Positions 55,549 to 63,642 of a DNA stretch of 64,000 nucleotides are shown one piece after another; positions within the stretch are counted from its first letter, which is position 1, and each line of letters opens with the position of its first letter. The DNA is from an uncultured Pseudodesulfovibrio sp. GTDB taxonomy: Bacteria; Desulfobacterota; Desulfovibrionia; Desulfovibrionales; Desulfovibrionaceae. The DNA is taken from assembly GCF_963662885.1 (NCBI RefSeq), contig NZ_OY760059.1, positions 1,054,001 through 1,118,000 of the forward strand, read 5' to 3'. The translations under genes and the position numbers were made by a program. The notes beneath the pieces are model-generated. The model was not told where the DNA came from and made no database searches. It saw only the letters and a list, made by a program, of their open reading frames with translations.

Positions 55549-55893
55549 CTAGCAGCCGCAGCCGCCGGAGCCGGCGGAACCGCAGGAACCGGACGAGGAG
55601 CAGTCGCAGCTGGAGCCGCCACCGCCAACGGGGTTCTCGGATTCCACGACGAATCCATAATAGGTCATATCGATTTTGATGTTGCCGGTCTGGGTCATCA
55701 GTTCCTTGTCAACCAGGAAGGTGAAACCAGCGGCCTCGGACACTTCATCCTTATCGTTAGGCTCATCCAGAGCCAGGGTCAGGCGCGGGCCTGCTCAGCC
55801 TCCGGCCGCGAGATACACGCGGATGGGGGAAGCTTCCTTGTCCTGGAAGTAGCCTTCAAGCTGCTTCTGGGCAGCTTCAGTGACTTCAATCAT
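55549..55893 (-). CDS. HesB-like selenoprotein (TGA read as selenocysteine at residue 33)
   Basis: The frame from ATG 55893 (AGGAGG upstream) to TAG 55549 gives 114 residues if the TGA at 55797-55795 is decoded as selenocysteine. The context is LAAGG-U-AGPRLTLALDE, aligned with Cys33 of the adjacent paralogue. The region after the TGA is equally well conserved and ends in a cysteine-rich tail (SSCDCSSSGSC and GGCGC). This is the HesB-related selenoprotein family, in which Sec replaces the first metal-binding Cys of IscA-type proteins. A hairpin at 55760-55774 fits a bacterial SECIS. Ignoring the TGA would leave only a 64-residue fragment starting inside the gene. A TGA nonsense mutation is the alternative but is disfavoured by the exact position and hairpin. 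Confidence 0.88.
55760..55774 (-). promoter_or_regulatory. SECIS-like apical hairpin
   Basis: On the minus strand GGCTC-TGGAT-GAGCC starts 21 bases after the TGA, with G residues in the apical loop. Bacterial SECIS elements have this position and a G-bearing loop. The Cys paralogue has diverged here and cannot form the stem. Confidence 0.68.
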
Positions 55894-56052
55894 TATAATG
55901 CCTCCTAATTTGGGTCGGGAGAAGAAGAGGTAAGATCTATAACACCCTTTGTCAAATCGAAAGTTGTCGAGGGCTCGGGGCGGAGTTGACCCCCTTTGGG
56001 CGATGGGCTAATTTCCTATGTTCCTTCAACCGCTAAGCCATGCGAGGCCGAG

Positions 56053-56598
56053 ATGATGAAAGACTGCGGCACCATATTGTCCGACAAGGAGATGAGCCGT
56101 ACCCTGGAGCGGCTGGCCGTCGAGATATACGAGCGCCGGGGCGATGATGAGTCCCTGGCCATCCTGGGCATCCAGCGCCGCGGCGCGGATCTGGCCGAGC
56201 GGTTGAAACTGCTTCTGGACGAGCGCCTGGGCCGCAAGGTGCCGCTGGGCAAGCTCGACATCAACCTGTATCGCGATGACTGGACCACCAACCTGGAGCT
56301 GGCCCCGACCATTAGCTGTTCGGAAATAGGCTACGATGTGGAGGGCAAGTCCATCGTGCTGGTTGACGACGTGCTCTATTCCGGCCGCACGGTGCGCGCG
56401 GCCCTGGAGGCCATCCTCGACTACGGCCGTCCCAAGCGGGTGGAGCTGCTGGTCCTGGTGGACCGGGGCCATCGCGAGCTGCCCATCCAGGCCGATTACG
56501 TGGGCAAGCGGCTGAACACCCTGGGCGACGAACACGTCAACGTGCTGGTCAGCGAGCGCGACGGCGAGGACCGGGTCTGCCTGGTTCGGGGCGAGTAG
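56053..56598 (+). CDS. pyrR: PyrR bifunctional protein
   Basis: A 181-residue phosphoribosyltransferase-fold protein: uracil phosphoribosyltransferase and/or regulator of pyrimidine genes. The PRPP loop VLVDDVLYSGRTVRAAL (about 98-114) and the ILGIQRRGADLAERL segment are typical, as is VDRGHRELPIQADYVGK. ATG 56053 (or 56056) follows GAGG; codons upstream to 55996 lack support. No pyrimidine operon or PyrR-binding leader is nearby, so the catalytic or remote regulatory role cannot be separated. Confidence 0.93.
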   Translation: MMKDCGTILSDKEMSRTLERLAVEIYERRGDDESLAILGIQRRGADLAERLKLLLDERLGRKVPLGKLDINLYRDDWTTNLELAPTISCSEIGYDVEGKSIVLVDDVLYSGRTVRAALEAILDYGRPKRVELLVLVDRGHRELPIQADYVGKRLNTLGDEHVNVLVSERDGEDRVCLVRGE

Positions 56599-56600
56599 GC

Positions 56601-57137
56601 ATGGCCTTTACGCCGATCAAGCGCGACGAGGTGAGCCAGCCCTGCGTCACCCTGGTGGGCATGGCCGGAGCGGGCAAGTCCACGCTCGGCGGGCTGCTGG
56701 CCAAGCGGCTGGGCTGGGGCCAGCTGGACACGGACCGGTACATGGAGTCCTATTACGGCCTGAGCCTCCAGGGGATCATGGACACCTACGGGCTGGACGA
56801 TTTTCTGCGAATCGAGGAGGGGCTCGTCTCGGGCCTGAACCTGACGCGCACGGTCATTTCCACGGGCGGTTCGGTCATCTACGGCCCCCGGGCCGTGGAG
56901 CGGCTCAAGCATCTCGGCCCTGTTGTCCTGCTGGACATCGACGAGGCCACTTTCATCGAGCGCGTGGGCAGCGGCGAGAACCGGGGATTGGCCATCGGCC
57001 CGGGCAAGACCATGCGCGACCTTTACAACGAGCGGCTGCCGTTGTACCGCAAGGCCGCCGACCTGACGGTCCGCACGGACCAGTGCTCGCCCGACGAGTG
57101 CGTGGACATCATCCTTCAACACCTTCACATCGCATGA
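56601..57137 (+). CDS. aroK: Shikimate-kinase-like protein
   Basis: A 178-residue P-loop kinase. Walker A GMAGAGKSTLG (about 20-30), DTDRYMES (Mg/substrate Asp), FLRIEE (substrate Arg), STGGSVI (instead of TGGG) and NERLPLYRKAAD in the lid match shikimate kinase. The predicted reaction is shikimate to shikimate 3-phosphate. The TGGS substitution and the pyrR/ykgJ context, without other aro genes, leave room for another small-alcohol substrate. As I recall, shikimate-kinase relatives in this order have been proposed as homoserine kinases. It starts two bases after pyrR and overlaps the next gene by ATGA. Confidence 0.8.
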   Translation: MAFTPIKRDEVSQPCVTLVGMAGAGKSTLGGLLAKRLGWGQLDTDRYMESYYGLSLQGIMDTYGLDDFLRIEEGLVSGLNLTRTVISTGGSVIYGPRAVERLKHLGPVVLLDIDEATFIERVGSGENRGLAIGPGKTMRDLYNERLPLYRKAADLTVRTDQCSPDECVDIILQHLHIA

Positions 57138-57736
57138 ACAAACTGACCCCCAAGGCCGCCTTCCGCAAACTGGCCGCCATATACAACAAGATGGTCGCCC
57201 GTTACGACGAGGCCGCCGGTCCCATCGGAATGACCTGCGAGGGCTGTACCGACAACTGCTGCCTGTCCTTCTTTCAGCACCACACCTACGTGGAGTGGGC
57301 CTACATGTGGGAAGGGCTGAACAAGCTGCCCGCCGACCGGCTCGAAGAGATCAGGGAGCGGGCGCGGGACTATGTGGAGCAGGGCCAGGCCGCTCTGGCC
57401 CGCGGCGAGCGTCCGCACATCATGTGTCCGCTGAACATAGACGAGAAGCAGGGCGTCTGCGGCCTGTACGAACACCGGCTGATGATTTGCCGGATGCACG
57501 GCGTACCCAATCTGCTGACCCGCCACACGGGCCAGGAAGTCCGCTTCCCCGGTTGCTACCGTTGCCAGGAACTGACCGAGGGCATGGACGTCGTACCGAC
57601 CGTGGACCGCACCCCCATGTACAAGGATCTGGTCATGCTCGAGATGCAGTTCGTGGGCAAGAACCTGCGCATGATGCCCAAGGTGGACCACACCATTGCC
57701 GAGATGATCGTGCTCGGGCCGCCGAGATTGAAATAG
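57134..57736 (+). CDS. YkgJ-family cysteine-cluster protein (short)
   Basis: A 200-residue protein with a YkgJ-type cluster: MTCEGCTDNCCLSFF near residues 33-47, CPLNIDEKQGVCGLYEHR with MICRMHG, and GCYRCQELTEG. It is a paralogue of the longer YkgJ protein at 24382. It is probably metal-binding, with unknown function. ATG 57134 overlaps the stop of the kinase gene, so pyrR, the kinase and this gene form an operon, ending at a strong terminator. Confidence 0.82.
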   Translation: MNKLTPKAAFRKLAAIYNKMVARYDEAAGPIGMTCEGCTDNCCLSFFQHHTYVEWAYMWEGLNKLPADRLEEIRERARDYVEQGQAALARGERPHIMCPLNIDEKQGVCGLYEHRLMICRMHGVPNLLTRHTGQEVRFPGCYRCQELTEGMDVVPTVDRTPMYKDLVMLEMQFVGKNLRMMPKVDHTIAEMIVLGPPRLK

Positions 57737-57753
57737 ACTTTTGGACAGAGAAT

Positions 57754-57788
57754 AAAAAAGCCGCCGGAACGAGTTCCGGCGGCTTTTT
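57754..57788. terminator. Strong intrinsic terminator
   Basis: AAAAAAGCCGCCGGAA pairs with TTCCGGCGGCTTTTT. It lies between the convergent pyrR operon and the 58160 gene and can serve both. Confidence 0.9.
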
Positions 57789-57803
57789 CTTGTCTGGCGG
57801 AGT

Positions 57804-58160
57804 TTAAACCGAAAGCGGGAACCCGGCCTTGGCAAAGGTGAACTGTCCCGCCTGGAGCAGGGAGATTTCATTTTGGCGGGCCGTTATCTGCATGTACTTC
57901 TCGTGGTCTGGCAGGGCCGAACCCCAGATCTGGGCGATCTCGGCGCGGACGGTGTTGATGCGTGCCTCCAGCCGGTCCAGGGTGAAGGTGCCGTGCTTGA
58001 TCGGCTCGATGGCCGCCTCGCGGAAGGCCTTGATCGCCTCCTCGGAAATATCCACGACGTCGCCGGGCCAGTGCATGGCCTGCTGCTGCTCGTCCTTGTC
58101 GGGCAACGGTCCGAAGACCGAACCGCTCTCAACCTGTGTGGTGTCCATTTGTATGTACAT
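57804..58160 (-). CDS. Conserved hypothetical protein, 118 aa
   Basis: A small soluble protein with no recognised domain. The first 45 residues are polar (GSVFGPLPDKDEQQQAMHWP), followed by amphipathic helices (EEAIKAFREAAIEPIKHGTF, LDRLEARINTVRAEIAQIW). The start ATG 58160 is well supported by GGAGGAAG; an upstream frame to 58202 is not. It has no neighbours with a shared theme. Confidence 0.7.
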   Translation of the reverse strand: MYIQMDTTQVESGSVFGPLPDKDEQQQAMHWPGDVVDISEEAIKAFREAAIEPIKHGTFTLDRLEARINTVRAEIAQIWGSALPDHEKYMQITARQNEISLLQAGQFTFAKAGFPLSV

Positions 58161-58263
58161 GACCTTCCTCCGTGATGGTCGCGTACAATTCCTATCGGAC
58201 ACTCCTTAATAAAACTTAATAATCGATCCCCCGCGTCAGGGCGCAGCATCTGGATGCAGGGCG

Positions 58264-59091
58264 CTACCCCTCCGCACCCTGCAGAAACCCGATGAAGTCG
58301 GTCACGCCGTGCTGCCGGGCGTGGACATAATTGGCGGTCCAGGCGGCAAAGGACATCTTGCGGCCGTATACTTCGTAGCGGCGGTCGGGGCCGGCGAAAT
58401 GCCAGCCGAAGAAAGCGGCCACTGACGGGTGGATGGGAAGTTCGAATTCCGGAAACGGCTCGCCCAACGCCGACATGTCGACCGCGTCCGGCTCAGGCAG
58501 GCCGAGTTCGCGCAGCACGCCCCGCGCGGCGTGGTCCATGAGTGTTGCGCCCGGATGATTGACCGTGTTGAAGAGCGATTCCTGACCGTACCGTTCCTCG
58601 ATAAGGGGCATGTACTTGATGGGAGTATGCGCCTCGCGCTCGCGCTCGCGTTGCAGCGTGGCCTGCATGAGCGCATTGAGGCCGAGCTTGGCGGCCAGGT
58701 CGGCCCGCAGGTAGAGCAGGATGACCTCGTCCGTGGACAACCCGGCATCGATGTAGCCGTCGAGCAGTTCGCAGCGGTAGTTGAACCCGGCCCGGCCCGA
58801 CCAGGTGGGCCAGTATCCCTTGAAGAACATGTTCGGGATGCACAGGGTTCGCGCGCCGTCCGGCAGTTTGGTCATGAGGGAGGCCGAGGCCAGCTCGCCC
58901 CAGTCGGGGCCCAGGTGCTGGTACAGGAACAGGGAGCAGCGGGCCAGGTCCGCAGCGGGTACCGGCTCGCGTACGTAGTTGGTGTACAGGCGGCACTCGT
59001 ACCTTTCGCGAAAGGCTGGGCAGCAGTTCAGCCGCTCAAGCAGTGGTTCGCCCTGGCAGTTGGCGTGTACAAGACAGAGTTCCCGATTCAT
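58264..59091 (-). CDS. WcbI-family putative acetyltransferase
   Basis: A 275-residue protein of the WcbI family (capsule-associated putative acetyltransferase). The characteristic start CLVHANCQGEPLLERL is followed by TNYVREPVPAADLARC and LFLYQHLGPDWGE, then LCIPNMFFKGYWPTW. The family binds CoA and is usually found with capsule genes; none are present here. ATG 59091 has CAGGA at proper spacing and is preferred to ATG 59097. Confidence 0.83.
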   Translation of the reverse strand: MNRELCLVHANCQGEPLLERLNCCPAFRERYECRLYTNYVREPVPAADLARCSLFLYQHLGPDWGELASASLMTKLPDGARTLCIPNMFFKGYWPTWSGRAGFNYRCELLDGYIDAGLSTDEVILLYLRADLAAKLGLNALMQATLQREREREAHTPIKYMPLIEERYGQESLFNTVNHPGATLMDHAARGVLRELGLPEPDAVDMSALGEPFPEFELPIHPSVAAFFGWHFAGPDRRYEVYGRKMSFAAWTANYVHARQHGVTDFIGFLQGAEG

Positions 59092-59236
59092 GGACATTCC
59101 TGTTCGAATCTAATTAACAAGTGTTTCCGTGTATATAGCATGACAAAAGCGATGCCGCAACGGGTTCCCGGGTTTGCATTCCAACGGCCTCCGGTGTATG
59201 GCTCCCAAACCGAAAATCACCAGCAAGGAACCCATT

Positions 59237-60304
59237 ATGGAAACAGCATTCAAGCATATACTTGATGAAATCTCCCCTGTGGATCGCGCGCCCGAGGCCG
59301 CGGGCCAGGCCCATCTCGACAGCCTGACCAAGCCGGTCGGCAGCCTCGGCCGTCTGGAGGAGCTGGCCCTGCAACTGTACCTCATTCAGGGCGGGCAGGC
59401 ACCCCAGGCCGATCCCATGCGGATCTACACCGTGGCCGGGGATCACGGGGTCAACGACGAGGGCGTGTCTCCCTATCCCCAGGAAGTCACCCGCCAGATG
59501 GTCCTCAATTTCCTGGCCAACGGCGCGGGCATCAACGTGCTGGCCAAAACCGTTGGGGCCGAGCTGTTCGTGGTGGACGCGGGCTGCTGCGGCGGGCCGT
59601 TCGAAGACCATCCGGCCCTGATTCAGGCCAAGGTCGCGCCCGGCACGGCCAATCTGGCAAAAGGCCCGGCCATGACCCGCGAGCAGTGCCTCGAAGCCCT
59701 CATGCTCGGCGTGTCCCTGGCTGATCGCGCCCATGCGGACGGGGTCAAGGTACTCGGTACCGGCGAGATGGGCATTTCCAACACCACGCCGTCCACGGCC
59801 CTGTACTCCGCACATCTCGGCCTCGACCCCGCCGGGTTGACCGGACCGGGCGCGGGACTGCCCGAGGGCAGTCTGGCCGCCAAGACCGCCGTCATCCGGC
59901 GCGGTCTGGAGGCCAACAAGCAGACCGTCGAATCCGGCGATCCCGTGGATATCCTCGCCGCTCTGGGCGGCCTGGAGATCGCCACCCTGGCCGGGCTCAT
60001 CCTGGGCGGAGCCAGAAATCATCAACTCGTCTGCGTGGACGGCTTCATCTCCACCGCCGCCTACCTGGCCGCCTGGAAGATCCACCCCGCGGTCAAGGAC
60101 TACTGCCTGCTCAGTCACGCCTCGGCCGAACCCGGCTATGCGGCTGTTGTCAAGGCCATGGGCGTCACCCCCTACCTGCACCTCGGCTTCCGTCTGGGCG
60201 AGGGCACCGGCGCTGCCTGTGCCATGTTCCTGGTCCGTGCCGCGGCCAACATCTATAACCAGATGGCCACCTTCGCCTCGGCCGGAGTGTCCGAAAGCGA
60301 ATAG
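59237..60304 (+). CDS. cobT: Nicotinate-nucleotide-dimethylbenzimidazole phosphoribosyltransferase CobT
   Basis: A 355-residue enzyme that makes alpha-ribazole phosphate, the lower-ligand donor used by CobS. Conserved features are LTKPVGSLGRLEELA, AGDHGVNDEGVSPYPQEVT, GEMGISNTTPSTA and, in the C-terminal part, DGFISTAAYLA and the FRLGEGTGAA substrate-site motif with catalytic Glu. ATG 59237 has AAGGAA upstream; the extension to 59174 is unlikely. It is monocistronic with its own terminator. Confidence 0.95.
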   Translation: METAFKHILDEISPVDRAPEAAGQAHLDSLTKPVGSLGRLEELALQLYLIQGGQAPQADPMRIYTVAGDHGVNDEGVSPYPQEVTRQMVLNFLANGAGINVLAKTVGAELFVVDAGCCGGPFEDHPALIQAKVAPGTANLAKGPAMTREQCLEALMLGVSLADRAHADGVKVLGTGEMGISNTTPSTALYSAHLGLDPAGLTGPGAGLPEGSLAAKTAVIRRGLEANKQTVESGDPVDILAALGGLEIATLAGLILGGARNHQLVCVDGFISTAAYLAAWKIHPAVKDYCLLSHASAEPGYAAVVKAMGVTPYLHLGFRLGEGTGAACAMFLVRAAANIYNQMATFASAGVSESE

Positions 60305-60329
60305 TCCGCGCCGGTGGAACCAAGAGAAA

Positions 60330-60371
60330 AATCCCGCCCTGGTCATGTGACCGGGGCGGGATTCTTTTTTT
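60330..60371. terminator. Intrinsic terminator after cobT, possibly bidirectional
   Basis: AATCCCGCCC...GGTCA pairs with TGACC...GGGCGGGATT (one bulge), followed by CTTTTTTT and preceded by AAAAA. Confidence 0.88.
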
Positions 60372-60386
60372 GTCCGTTTGCAGGCG

Positions 60387-61529
60387 TTATGTAGCCGGTT
60401 TCCAGACGGAGGCGGCGGTCTCCACGATGAACCGCATCTTCGCCCACTGCTCGGCCTCGCTCAGGGTGTTGCCCTCCTCGGTGGATGAGAAGCCGCACTG
60501 GGGGCTGAGGCAGAGTTGGTTGATGGGCACGATGGCGGCGGCCTCGGCAATGCGTTCCTTCACGTCCTCGGCGTTTTCGAGTTCCCCGGTCTTGGAGGAC
60601 ACCAGGCCCAGCACGACCTGCTGGTTCTTGATGTGACGCAAGGGGGAGAAGTCCCCGGCTCGGTCCGTATCGTATTCCAGGAAAAAGCCGTCCAGCTTGG
60701 CGTTGGCGAACAATTCCGGCGCCACCGGGTCGTAGCCGCCGCTGGCGAACCAGGTTGAACGGTAATTTCCCCGGCAGATGTGCATGGTCACCATCATGTC
60801 GGCCGGACGGTCGGCGATGGCCGCGTTGACGATGTCCACGTACCGCTTGGCCAGCCCGTCCGGATCGATGCCGCGTGCCTTCAGAGCTGCTCGCTGTTCC
60901 TCGGAGCACAGGCCGCCCCAACTGGTGTCATCCAGTTGCAGATAACGGCAGCCCGCGGCGTAGAAGGCGGCCACGGCGTCCTTGTAGGCCTTGGCGATGC
61001 CCTCGGCAAAGGCGTCCTCGGTAGCGTAGAATCCCGGTCGTTTGAACTGCTCGTTGCGAATGGCCAGCACGAAGTGGAGCATGGCCGGTGACGGAATGGT
61101 CATCTTGGCCGTATGCGCTCCGGCGCACGCCTTGAGGAAGGCGAAGTGTTGCAGCATGGGGTGCTCGCCGAAGCCGATTTCGTCTTCAAGAACCACGCTC
61201 TCGGCCCGGGTGTGAACCCCCTGGAACACGAATCCCTTTTCCGTGACTTTCTTGGTCAGGCCTTCAAGCCCGGCGAAGAAGTCCAGGTGCCACCAACTGC
61301 GTCTGAATTCCCCGTCGGTCACGGCTTGCAGGCCGCACTGCTTTTGCTTTTCCACGAGGTCGCGGATGGCGTCGTCTTCCACGGCCCGCAGTTCGTCCTC
61401 GGAAATCTTCCCTTCCTGCAACTGCAGGCGGGCTTCTTTTACGGATTCGGGGCGCAGAAAGCTGCCCACATGATCCGCCCTGAAGGGCGGCAGGTCGCGG
61501 GTCGTGGCGTTTTCAAACTGTGTGGGCAT
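60387..61529 (-). CDS. MetE-like (cobalamin-independent) methyltransferase, YxjG type
   Basis: A 380-residue single-domain relative of the MetE catalytic half. The zinc-site pattern is present: MHICRGN (His and Cys), a Glu in FLEYDTDRAG and Cys in LSPQCGF. It starts FRADHVGSFLRP and has DGEFRRSWWHLDFF and LQLDDTSWGGLC. Such short MetE paralogues act on homocysteine with simpler methyl donors, or on other thiols; the exact substrates are open. ATG 61529 has AGGAGATAAC. An operator-like element lies upstream at 61631-61674. Confidence 0.9.
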   Translation of the reverse strand: MPTQFENATTRDLPPFRADHVGSFLRPESVKEARLQLQEGKISEDELRAVEDDAIRDLVEKQKQCGLQAVTDGEFRRSWWHLDFFAGLEGLTKKVTEKGFVFQGVHTRAESVVLEDEIGFGEHPMLQHFAFLKACAGAHTAKMTIPSPAMLHFVLAIRNEQFKRPGFYATEDAFAEGIAKAYKDAVAAFYAAGCRYLQLDDTSWGGLCSEEQRAALKARGIDPDGLAKRYVDIVNAAIADRPADMMVTMHICRGNYRSTWFASGGYDPVAPELFANAKLDGFFLEYDTDRAGDFSPLRHIKNQQVVLGLVSSKTGELENAEDVKERIAEAAAIVPINQLCLSPQCGFSSTEEGNTLSEAEQWAKMRFIVETAASVWKPAT

Positions 61530-61630
61530 TGTTATCTCCTCAAAAGGGTTTGGCCGAGACACGGGCCTGAGTATTCCGGCTGCAGGGTTTGTTCGTAGCC
61601 GGTTTGCACCGCTTCCTGGCTCTTGTTTTG

Positions 61631-61674
61631 CTATATCTAGATATATTGATATAGTTATGCCCTAGGAGTGTCAA
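61631..61674 (-). promoter_or_regulatory. Promoter and ATATC/GATAT operator of the MetE-like gene
   Basis: CTATATC-N10-GATATAG (61631-61654) is a perfect inverted repeat, with an extra GATAT (61640-61644) between. It includes the 14-bp palindrome TATATCTAGATATA. On the minus strand TTGACA (61674-61669) lies about 15-17 bases before TATATC/TATCAA, so the operator overlaps the -10 region. An ArsR-family methionine/SAH regulator (SahR type) is a reasonable guess. Confidence 0.6.
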
Positions 61675-61734
61675 GAGACGTTTATGCGAGGACGGGGCGT
61701 TGAGAAGAGGGAGTCGGGAGGATTGTTGTCGGGC

Positions 61735-61782
61735 GTTAAAAAAGTAAGGGCCGATCGGATGTTCCGACCGGCCCTTACTCTT
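61735..61782 (-). terminator. Intrinsic terminator of the 65-aa gene
   Basis: AGTAAGGGCCG (61743-61753) pairs with CGGCCCTTACT (61769-61779). The minus strand then reads TTTTTT. Confidence 0.85.
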
Positions 61783-61801
61783 TGGATGTGTAAATCTGCA
61801 C

Positions 61802-61999
61802 TTACGCGTCCCCCAAGTCGGTGGAGACGGCCTGGACGAGATCGCCGCGTGCGTTGTAGGTGCCCGTGGACTCTACCTTGACGAGCTCACGCGCCATTTC
61901 GGGATTCTCCAGTACTTCGCGCTGGAGCCGGACCTTGCGGATCGACTTGATCTGCTCCGACATGTTGTTTCCCTGTACTTCAAAACCGGCAATTTCCAT
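61802..61999 (-). CDS. Small conserved hypothetical protein, 65 aa
   Basis: A short protein with two parts: a polar N-terminus with SEQIKSIRKVRLQREVLENP (helical) and a C-terminal ELVKVESTGTYNARGDLVQA strand-rich end. No known domain, signal or TM segment is seen. GGAGG lies eight bases before ATG 61999, which makes this start much better than the in-frame extension to 62137. It has its own terminator. Confidence 0.68.
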   Translation of the reverse strand: MEIAGFEVQGNNMSEQIKSIRKVRLQREVLENPEMARELVKVESTGTYNARGDLVQAVSTDLGDA

Positions 62000-62188
62000 G
62001 ATTCGTACCTCCTGCCATGGAGTGTTGAACAAGTTTCTTGCCTTTTTTATCGGAGAATATTGGGAAACCTTTAGGGGCCGGATGGGCCCACGGGGCTGTC
62101 TTTCGCCCAATAGCTTTATTTTGCTGATCTTCTTCATATAAAGAAATGTATAGTTCAGCCTGTGGGCGCGGTGTGCGCCCCAGGTCGA

Positions 62189-63121
62189 CTACTTGCTTTC
62201 CCGGGCGTAGACCTCGTCGAGGATGGCCTTGCCACCCGCTTCGAGAACCTGTCCGGCCAGAATCATGCCCATGTCCCAGGCGTGCTTGACGTTGCCTTCG
62301 ACCATGCGCCGGATCGGGCTGGAACCGTCCACATCGGCCACGAATCCGGTCAGACGGAGGGTCTCCCCGTCGATCTCGGACCAGGCCGCGATGGGCACCT
62401 GGCAGCCGCCGTCCAGCCCGGTCAGGAAGCCTCGTTCGGCCAGTACCTGATAGCGGGTGTGCTGGTGGTCGAGGAAGGCGAGCAGGTCGCGGACTTCCTG
62501 ATTCTCGGAGCGGAACTCGATGCCGAGCGCTCCCTGGGCCACTGCGGGCAGAAAGTCCGGGGGACCGAGGATTTCCATGTGCGGGGCTTCCATGTCCAGT
62601 CGCTTCAGTCCGGCCGTGGCCAGGACGATGGCGTCGAACTCGCCGTCGAGCAGCTTCTGCAGCCGGGTGCCGACGTTGCCGCGCAGGGACTCGATGCGCA
62701 GGTCCGGGCGCAGTGCCTTGAGCTGGGACTGGCGGCGCAGGGAAGAGGTGCCGACCAACGCGCCCTGGGGCAGGTCCTTGAGCCCGGCGTACTTGACCGA
62801 GCACAGGGTGTCGGTGGACTCCTCGCGCTCCGGAATGATGCCGACCTCAAGGCCGTCGGGCAGCTCGGTGGGCACATCCTTCATGGAGTGGACCGCCAGC
62901 TGGGCGCGGCCGTCCAGCAGCGCTTCCTCGATTTCCTTGACGAACAGGCCCTTGCCGCCAACCTTGGCCAGCGGCACGTCCAGGATCTTGTCGCCCTTGG
63001 TCTTGATCTTGAGCAGGTCTACGGACAGGCCGGGATGCTCGGCTTCGAGCAGATCCTTGATGTGGTTGGCCTGCCACAGGGCCAGGGCGGAGCCTCGGGT
63101 GGCGATGGTAAGCTTGTTCAT
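62189..63121 (-). CDS. hemC: Porphobilinogen deaminase (hydroxymethylbilane synthase)
   Basis: A 310-residue enzyme that polymerises four porphobilinogens to hydroxymethylbilane, feeding siroheme, heme and cobalamin. It begins [17 protein letters not shown] and has [38 protein letters not shown] and [13 protein letters not shown], where Cys240 carries the dipyrromethane cofactor. The ATG at 63121 is chosen because the longer frame to 63247 is low-complexity Ala/Pro; the ribosome site is weak. The FmdB gene lies just upstream on the same strand. Confidence 0.96.
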   Translation of the reverse strand: MNKLTIATRGSALALWQANHIKDLLEAEHPGLSVDLLKIKTKGDKILDVPLAKVGGKGLFVKEIEEALLDGRAQLAVHSMKDVPTELPDGLEVGIIPEREESTDTLCSVKYAGLKDLPQGALVGTSSLRRQSQLKALRPDLRIESLRGNVGTRLQKLLDGEFDAIVLATAGLKRLDMEAPHMEILGPPDFLPAVAQGALGIEFRSENQEVRDLLAFLDHQHTRYQVLAERGFLTGLDGGCQVPIAAWSEIDGETLRLTGFVADVDGSSPIRRMVEGNVKHAWDMGMILAGQVLEAGGKAILDEVYARESK

Positions 63122-63155
63122 GCTGTGTGTAACCTTGGTCTGTGAAAGGAAGATG

Positions 63156-63404
63156 CTAGCCGCAGCTGGAGCAGTTGCCGCCGGAACAGCCCGCGCAACC
63201 GGAAGAGGGCGCGCTGGGGGCCGCCGGGCTGGAATCTCCGCCCGCATCGGGCGTGAAACCGCCGACCTTGGACCGGACCGCGCTCATGAGCTTGCCGGTG
63301 TCCGCGGATTGGCATTTGGGGCAGGGGGGACATTCGTCGCGGTCGAAGACGAGTTCCTCGAATTCGTTGCCGCATGCATTGCACTTGTATTCAAAAATGG
63401 GCAT
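63156..63404 (-). CDS. FmdB-type zinc-ribbon protein
   Basis: An 82-residue protein. It starts [19 protein letters not shown], with a zinc ribbon formed by Cys8, Cys11, Cys28 and Cys31 (CPPCPKC). A Ser/Pro/Ala linker leads to a cysteine-rich tail ([12 protein letters not shown]). The tail resembles those of the HesB-like pair. FmdB proteins are thought to be regulatory or stress-related. GGAGCACGAC precedes ATG 63404. It is probably co-transcribed with hemC. Confidence 0.88.
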   Translation of the reverse strand: MPIFEYKCNACGNEFEELVFDRDECPPCPKCQSADTGKLMSAVRSKVGGFTPDAGGDSSPAAPSAPSSGCAGCSGGNCSSCG

Positions 63405-63642
63405 GTCGTGCTCCGAAACGGTGTTGTTATGGACCGGGCGTTCCCGGCAGAGGGTTTCCATAGCTGAAAAGGACCGGACTGGCAACGTCGCCCCCGGCCC
63501 GGACATAAGGTAAGTCCGAACGCAGGTGTGTCCACCCCTGTCCGCAAAATCCGTGCTTTACACCGCGCCCTGCCCCCGGCTAAGGAAAAGGATGCGTAAA
63601 AGTGGGCCGCTTTGGTCCCGTCCAAGCCGTTCCTGAGGGGCC

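Noticed and set aside
55549..55743. 64-codon gene as the complete HesB-like copy
   Set aside because: Conserved coding continues upstream through a single TGA to a good start with a ribosome site, so the short frame is an artefact of reading TGA as stop.
59102..59112. GTTCGAATC resembling a tRNA T-loop
   Set aside because: No acceptor stem, anticodon arm or D-arm can be built around it, and the upstream part would lie in the WcbI gene.
59098..59236. Possible cobalamin riboswitch before cobT
   Set aside because: The gap is 139 bases and lacks the B12-box pattern; the same holds for the 235-base gap before the CobD-CbiP gene.
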